From the NCBI GenBank assembly GCA_025966295.1, contig JAOPVD010000327.1, positions 1 to 10,830 of the forward strand: a stretch of 10,830 nucleotides of DNA, in the 5' to 3' direction. The position numbers and the translations under genes were made by a program. The notes below the pieces were generated by a model. It was not told the DNA's origin. It saw only the letters and a list, made by a program, of their open reading frames with translations, and did not search any database. Shown here piece after piece: positions 7,083-10,830 of the stretch. The stretch comes from Frankiales bacterium. Its GTDB lineage: Bacteria; Actinomycetota; Actinomycetes; Mycobacteriales; SCTD01. Within the stretch, counting starts at the first letter, position 1. Each line of letters opens with the position of its first letter.

Positions 7083-8236
7083 GCAGCCTGCGGGCGGTGC
7101 GCACCAGCGGGGTGGCCGCGCTCGCCGAGCGGGTCCTGGCCGACCTCGACGTGGTGGTCGAGGCGATGGGTCAGGCCTACCGCGAGGAGATCCCGGAGTA
7201 CGCCGCGCTGTCGCCGGGCCAGCTCGCGGTCGAGGTGCTGCCGGTGTCGCGGCGGCTGGTCACGACGTTCCTGGCCTGCGTGGTCGAGGGCCGGTCGCTG
7301 ACGCCGCGCGAGCTGGAGGTGTTCGAGCAGTCCGGTCGGCAGCGGCTGGCGATGGGGATGCCGCTCGAGACGGTGCTGCACGCCTACCGGATCGCCGGCC
7401 GCGAGGCCTGGTCGGCGCTGTGCGCCAACGTGGGCCCGAGCGAGACCGCGCTGCTCGCCGACCTCGGCGCGCGCTGGATGGACATCGTGGACCGCACCTC
7501 GTCCGCGCTGGCGCAGGCCTACCTGGCGGCCTCGCACGAGCGGCTCCGGCACGTCGACGCCCGTCGCCGGGAGCTCGTCGAGGCGCTGCTGACCGCGACC
7601 GACCCGTCGGAGGTGGCGGCCGTCTCGCTGCGCTTCTCCACGGTGCTGGCGGCGGCCTACGTGCCGGTCCTGGTCGCCGGCACCGGCGCCGCCGCCGGCA
7701 TCGACGCGCTGCTCGGGGCCGCCCCGGCGGGCACCCTCGGCGGGCACCGCGGCGACCGGGTGCTGCTGCTGGTGCCGCAGCGCACCGACGGCCTGCGCCA
7801 GCGGGCCGGGCACCTCACCTGCTGGGGGCGGCCCGCGACCTGCGGGCGGGCGCTGCTCGACGAGGTGCAGCACGTGGAGCAGCTGCTGCTGACGGCGCTG
7901 GCCGAGGGCCACACCGAGGGCCTGTTCGGGCCCGACGACCTGCTGGTCGAGCAGCTGCTGCTGGGCAACGAGCGGGTCGCCGGCGCCCTTCGCCGCCGGG
8001 TCGCGGACGTGCTCGGGGCCCGTGACCCGGGCGGGTTGTTCGTCGCGACGCTGCACAGCTACCTAGAGACCGGTTCGATCCCCGAGACCGCCCGCCGCGA
8101 GCAGGTGCACGCCAACACCGTCGGCTACCGGCTCGGCCGGGTGCGCGAGCTGACCGGGCTCGACCCGCGGGTACCGCGTGACAGCGCACTGCTGGTGCTC
8201 GGCCTCGGGCTGCCGTCGGAGGAGGCGCTGCCGTGA
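7079..8236 (+). CDS. PucR/CdaR-family transcriptional regulator with RsbRD-type N-terminal domain
   Basis: A 385-residue DNA-binding regulator. The N-terminal 150 or so residues resemble the RsbRD_N helical domain: EIPEYAALSPGQL, then a helix with VSRRLVTTFL and the GMPLETVLHAYRIAGREAW stretch. The middle part, about 165-300, looks like the degenerate GGDEF-like domain of CdaR/PucR proteins (for example GGHRGDRVLLLVPQ). The C-terminus has the PucR-type helix-turn-helix at about 332-365: GSIPETARREQVHANTVGYR, with Asn346-Thr347 at the recognition helix. Proteins of this class often regulate nearby catabolic or transport genes, so this one probably controls its own operon, though no ligand is visible. 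I chose the GTG at 7079, which overlaps the hydrolase stop (GTGA) as at the other junctions; another in-frame GTG at 7067 would add four residues. No strong ribosome site precedes either. Confidence 0.88.
   Translation: MSSLRAVRTSGVAALAERVLADLDVVVEAMGQAYREEIPEYAALSPGQLAVEVLPVSRRLVTTFLACVVEGRSLTPRELEVFEQSGRQRLAMGMPLETVLHAYRIAGREAWSALCANVGPSETALLADLGARWMDIVDRTSSALAQAYLAASHERLRHVDARRRELVEALLTATDPSEVAAVSLRFSTVLAAAYVPVLVAGTGAAAGIDALLGAAPAGTLGGHRGDRVLLLVPQRTDGLRQRAGHLTCWGRPATCGRALLDEVQHVEQLLLTALAEGHTEGLFGPDDLLVEQLLLGNERVAGALRRRVADVLGARDPGGLFVATLHSYLETGSIPETARREQVHANTVGYRLGRVRELTGLDPRVPRDSALLVLGLGLPSEEALP
8218..8225 (+). promoter_or_regulatory. Strong ribosome binding site for the acyl-CoA ligase
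   Basis: GGAGGAGG lies 7 bases before the GTG at 8233, the best Shine-Dalgarno match among the internal junctions of the operon. It favours the GTG at 8233 over the in-frame ATG at 8245, and suggests that the ligase is made at a higher rate than its neighbours. Confidence 0.7.
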
Positions 8237-9816
8237 ACGGCCTGATGGGGACCCAGCCCCTGACCGTGCGCACCATCTTCGACCGGCTGCGCACGGTGTA
8301 CGGCGACAACGCCGTCGTCGACGCCCTCCCCGAGGGGACCACCCGGACCACCTACGCCGCCCTCGCCGACCGGGTGCTGCGCCTGGTCACGGTGCTGCAG
8401 GACCTCGGCGTGCGGCCGGGCGACCGGGTGGCGTCGTTCGCGCACAACACCAGCCGGCACGTCGAGCTCTACTACGCCGTGCCGCTCGCCGGCGCGGTGC
8501 TGCACATGGTCAACATCCGGCTGCACGACGACCAGCTCGAGCACGTGGTGGCCGACGCCGGCGACACCGTGCTGCTCGTCGACGACGACCTGGTCCCGCG
8601 GCTCGCCGGGCTGGCGCTGCCGTCGGTGACGACGTACCTGCGACTGGGCAAGGGGGACACTCCCGGCCTGGACGGCATCCTGGACGTGGAGGACCTGCTC
8701 GCCGACGCGCAGCCGGCCGCCGAGCTGCCGGAGCTGACCGAGGACATGGCGTGCGGCATGTGCCACACCTCGGGCACCACCGGCATGCCCAAGGCGGTGG
8801 TCTACAGCCACCGGTCGACGTTCCTGCACGCGCTGACCGCGTGCACGGTCGACGCGCTCGGGCTCTCGGAGGCCGAGCGGGTGCTGCCGGTGGTGCCGCT
8901 GTTCCACGCCTGCGGCTGGGGGCTGCCGTACGCCGCGCCCCTGACCGGCGCGGAGCTGGTCCTGGCCGGCAGCGACACCTCGCCGGCCAACCTCGCGCGG
9001 GTCATCGCCGAGGAGCAGGTCACCTGGGCCGCCGGGGTGCCGACGATCTGGACCGGGCTGCTGCCCCTTGCCGGCGACCTGCCGTCGCTGCAGACGATCG
9101 GCATCGGCGGGTCGGCGACGCCGCCCGCGCTGCTGGAGGCCTACGACCGGCTCGGCATCACGATCCTGCAGATCTGGGGCATGACCGAGACCTCGCCGGT
9201 CGCGGCCACCTCCCGGCCGCGGCGCCGGCACGCGGGGCTGTCGGAGCAGGCGCTGCGCGAGGTGCGGGCCAAGACCGGCACCGTCTTCGCCGGACTGGAG
9301 GGCCGGATCGTCGCCGCCGACGGGACCCCGCTGCCGTGGGACGGCGAGAGCGTCGGGGAGCTGCAGTGCCGCGGGCCGTGGGTGGCCACCGACTACTGGG
9401 GCGGGGCACCGGAGAAGTTCCAGGACGGCTGGCTGCGCACCGGGGACATGGCGGTCATGGAGCGGGACGGGTACTTCCGGATCGTCGACCGCGCCAAGGA
9501 CCTGGTGAAGTCCGGCGGTGAGTGGATCTCGTCGGTCGAGCTCGAGGGCGCCTGCCTGGCGCACCCGGCGGTGCGCGAGGCCGCCGTCGTCGCCGTCACC
9601 TCCCGGCGCTGGGACGAGCGGCCGGTGGTGGTCGCGGCGCTGGTGCCCGGTGCCGCGCTGACCCTGGCCGAGCTGCGCGCCTTCCTGACCGGGCGGGTCG
9701 CGCGGTGGTGGCTGCCGGACGAGCTGGTGCTGGTCGAGGACGTCGCCAAGACCAGCGTCGGCAAGTACGACAAGAAGGTGCTGCGGGCGCGGCTCGCCGA
9801 CCTGGTCCTGCCGTGA
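8233..9816 (+). CDS. Fatty-acyl/carboxylate-CoA ligase, AMP-binding (AlkK-like)
   Basis: Cytoplasmic ATP-dependent acid:CoA ligase of 527 residues, full length for the ANL superfamily. It makes an acyl-adenylate and then the CoA thioester. Motifs in order: the N-terminal LTVRTIFDRL and NIRLHDDQL typical of medium/long-chain ligases; P-loop HTSGTTGMPK (178-187); VPLFHACGWGLPYAAPL, close to the corresponding block of AlkK and the Thermus long-chain ligase; WGMTETSP (315-322); TGD (403-405) followed by GYFRIVDRAKDLVKSGGEWIS; and Lys511 in TSVGKYDKK, the lysine needed for adenylation. All catalytic elements are present. The acid could be a medium or long fatty acid or an aryl/branched acid; motifs do not settle chain length. 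The start GTG overlaps the regulator stop (GTGA). Its place behind an importer is the main hint that the imported compound is a carboxylate. Confidence 0.93.
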   Translation: MNGLMGTQPLTVRTIFDRLRTVYGDNAVVDALPEGTTRTTYAALADRVLRLVTVLQDLGVRPGDRVASFAHNTSRHVELYYAVPLAGAVLHMVNIRLHDDQLEHVVADAGDTVLLVDDDLVPRLAGLALPSVTTYLRLGKGDTPGLDGILDVEDLLADAQPAAELPELTEDMACGMCHTSGTTGMPKAVVYSHRSTFLHALTACTVDALGLSEAERVLPVVPLFHACGWGLPYAAPLTGAELVLAGSDTSPANLARVIAEEQVTWAAGVPTIWTGLLPLAGDLPSLQTIGIGGSATPPALLEAYDRLGITILQIWGMTETSPVAATSRPRRRHAGLSEQALREVRAKTGTVFAGLEGRIVAADGTPLPWDGESVGELQCRGPWVATDYWGGAPEKFQDGWLRTGDMAVMERDGYFRIVDRAKDLVKSGGEWISSVELEGACLAHPAVREAAVVAVTSRRWDERPVVVAALVPGAALTLAELRAFLTGRVARWWLPDELVLVEDVAKTSVGKYDKKVLRARLADLVLP

Positions 9817-10830
9817 GGCGGCTGGCCGTCCTGCTGCTGGTGCTGGCCCTGGCCGGCACCTCGGCCGCGGCCCCCGCCAAGCCGACGCGCACCAGGCCGC
9901 AGGGCCCGGCCGCCGCCGCCTTCGCCCGCGACGTGCCGGTGCTGCTGGACTCGGAGTGGGGCTGGCGGATCGGCGGCTTCGGCGGCATCCGGCGCGGCCA
10001 CCCGCTCCGGCACCTGCCGGTCGTGTTCGTGCACGGCAACAACGTCGACGCCGCCGACTGGTACCCGGTGCGCGAGGACTTCCTCAAGGCCGGCTGGAGC
10101 CGGCAGGAGCTCTGGGGGATCTCCTACGGCGGTCTCGGCGGCAGCAACGGCACGGCGCTGACCCGCACCAACCCGGAGCGCGACGCCGAGCACAAGCGGC
10201 AGGGCGACGACGGCTCGACGTACATCACCGAGAACGACGTCAACGTCGCGGACCTGCACCGCTTCCTCCGGATGGTCCAGGCCTACACCGGGTCGCGGCG
10301 GTTCGTGCTGGTGACGCACTCGCTCGGCGTCACGCTGGCCCGCGAGACCCTGCGCGTGCACCGCGACCTGCGCCGGGACCTGGTCGCGTTCGTCGGCATC
10401 GCCGGCGCCAACCACGGCACCACCTTCTGCCCGCCGGGCTCGGAGGGGCAGGTGGTGTCCTGCGACGAGATCGCCGCCGGCACGGCCTGGCTCGCGCGCC
10501 TCAACGCGGCGGGGGAGACCTACCGCCCGGCCCGCTGGCTCACCGTGTACGACGGGTCCGGCGCCGGCGACCCGGCCTACGTCGGCGCGCCCTACGCGCA
10601 GTCGCCCGCGCTGCAGGGCGCCGACAACCGGCAGTACCCGCACAGCTACCACAACGACCTGCGCATCGCCCCCGACATCGTCGCGATGTACCGCACCTGG
10701 ATCGAGCAGCTCGCCACCGTGCGCCACGAGCCCGGGACCCAGGAGTGGCGTCAGGAGGGCAGGGCGAATCCTCCGGGCGGGGGCTCCGGGGGCGGCGGGG
10801 CGGGGTACGGCGGTGGCGGGGCGACCGGCC
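9813..10830 (+). CDS. Secreted alpha/beta hydrolase (lipase/esterase-like), partial at the right edge
   Basis: The open frame starts with GTG at 9813, overlapping the ligase stop (GTGA), and runs through the window edge without a stop: 339 codons seen. The start gives a good export signal: Arg2-Arg3, a Leu/Val/Ala core (4-14), then TSAAAPA with likely cleavage near residue 20; there is no lipobox Cys. The hydrolase core shows VVFVHGNNVD (70-79, oxyanion region), nucleophile motif THSLG with Ser170, and GANHGTTFC, a lipase-type segment. Asp247 or Asp253 and His277 or His280 are candidates for the rest of the triad. Cys206 and Cys217 may form a disulfide, in keeping with export. The first position of the nucleophile motif is Thr, not Gly. 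From about residue 319 the protein becomes Gly-rich (PPGGGSGGGGAGYGGGG), perhaps a linker to another domain outside the window. Substrate unknown; release of acids or esters for uptake is inferred from context. Confidence 0.85.
   Translation, partial: MRRLAVLLLVLALAGTSAAAPAKPTRTRPQGPAAAAFARDVPVLLDSEWGWRIGGFGGIRRGHPLRHLPVVFVHGNNVDAADWYPVREDFLKAGWSRQELWGISYGGLGGSNGTALTRTNPERDAEHKRQGDDGSTYITENDVNVADLHRFLRMVQAYTGSRRFVLVTHSLGVTLARETLRVHRDLRRDLVAFVGIAGANHGTTFCPPGSEGQVVSCDEIAAGTAWLARLNAAGETYRPARWLTVYDGSGAGDPAYVGAPYAQSPALQGADNRQYPHSYHNDLRIAPDIVAMYRTWIEQLATVRHEPGTQEWRQEGRANPPGGGSGGGGAGYGGGGATG
10775..10805 (+). repeat. G-quadruplex-type G-run cluster in the Gly-rich tail coding region
   Basis: Five runs of three or more G lie at 10775-10777, 10779-10783, 10788-10792, 10797-10800 and 10802-10805, with loops of 1, 4, 4 and 1 bases. 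This meets the usual G3+ with loops of 1-7 rule on the coding strand, so the mRNA would carry it too. It encodes the Gly-rich tail of the secreted hydrolase and may be a by-product of Gly codons. Confidence 0.55.

Noticed and set aside
8125..9564. 479-codon minus-strand open frame opposite the acyl-CoA ligase
   Set aside because: No motif, His/Arg/Gln-rich shadow composition; the ligase on the plus strand has every catalytic motif of its superfamily.
9393..10727. 444-codon minus-strand open frame opposite the secreted hydrolase
   Set aside because: The plus-strand frame has a GTGA-coupled start, signal peptide and hydrolase motifs; the minus-strand product is a compositional shadow that also runs into the ligase gene.

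Overview
The window is very GC-rich, with strong G/C bias at third codon positions, frequent GTG starts, tightly overlapping genes and long spurious antisense reading frames. Together with a lipoprotein carrying a Gly/Thr/Pro linker and a PucR-type regulator, this points to a high-GC Actinomycetota chromosome. The genus cannot be named from the sequence.

Layout: a minus-strand gene (38-1144) encodes an AI-2E/PerM-family membrane protein. A 146-base divergent intergenic region (1145-1290) holds several short dyads and a direct repeat. From 1291 to the right edge, eight signals of one operon follow on the plus strand as seven complete or partial junction-coupled genes after the first: substrate-binding lipoprotein (1291-2769), LivH-type permease (2769-3668), a LivM-LivG permease/ATPase fusion (3665-5536), LivF-type ATPase (5533-6303), cytoplasmic alpha/beta hydrolase (6300-7082), PucR-family regulator (7079-8236), AlkK-like acyl-CoA ligase (8233-9816) and a secreted alpha/beta hydrolase or esterase (9813 to beyond 10830). 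Counted as genes, the plus-strand operon has eight members. Every junction is a 1- or 4-base start/stop overlap (TGATG, ATGA or GTGA), so the array reads as one translationally coupled unit.

How the genes may work together: the first four make a complete branched-chain-amino-acid-type (HAAT) ABC importer. The next four are not amino-acid genes: two hydrolases, one exported and one cytoplasmic, a carboxylate-CoA ligase, and a regulator of a class that often controls catabolic genes. The simplest inference is an uptake-and-activation pathway for an organic acid or its ester or amide: outside hydrolysis, capture by the lipoprotein, import, further hydrolysis inside, then CoA thioester formation. 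The substrate cannot be read from the sequence. No RNA genes, mobile elements, CRISPR arrays or integration sites were seen. No wholly new class of system was recognised; the most notable points are the coupled transporter/catabolism operon, the LivM-LivG fusion and the dyad-rich divergent control region.
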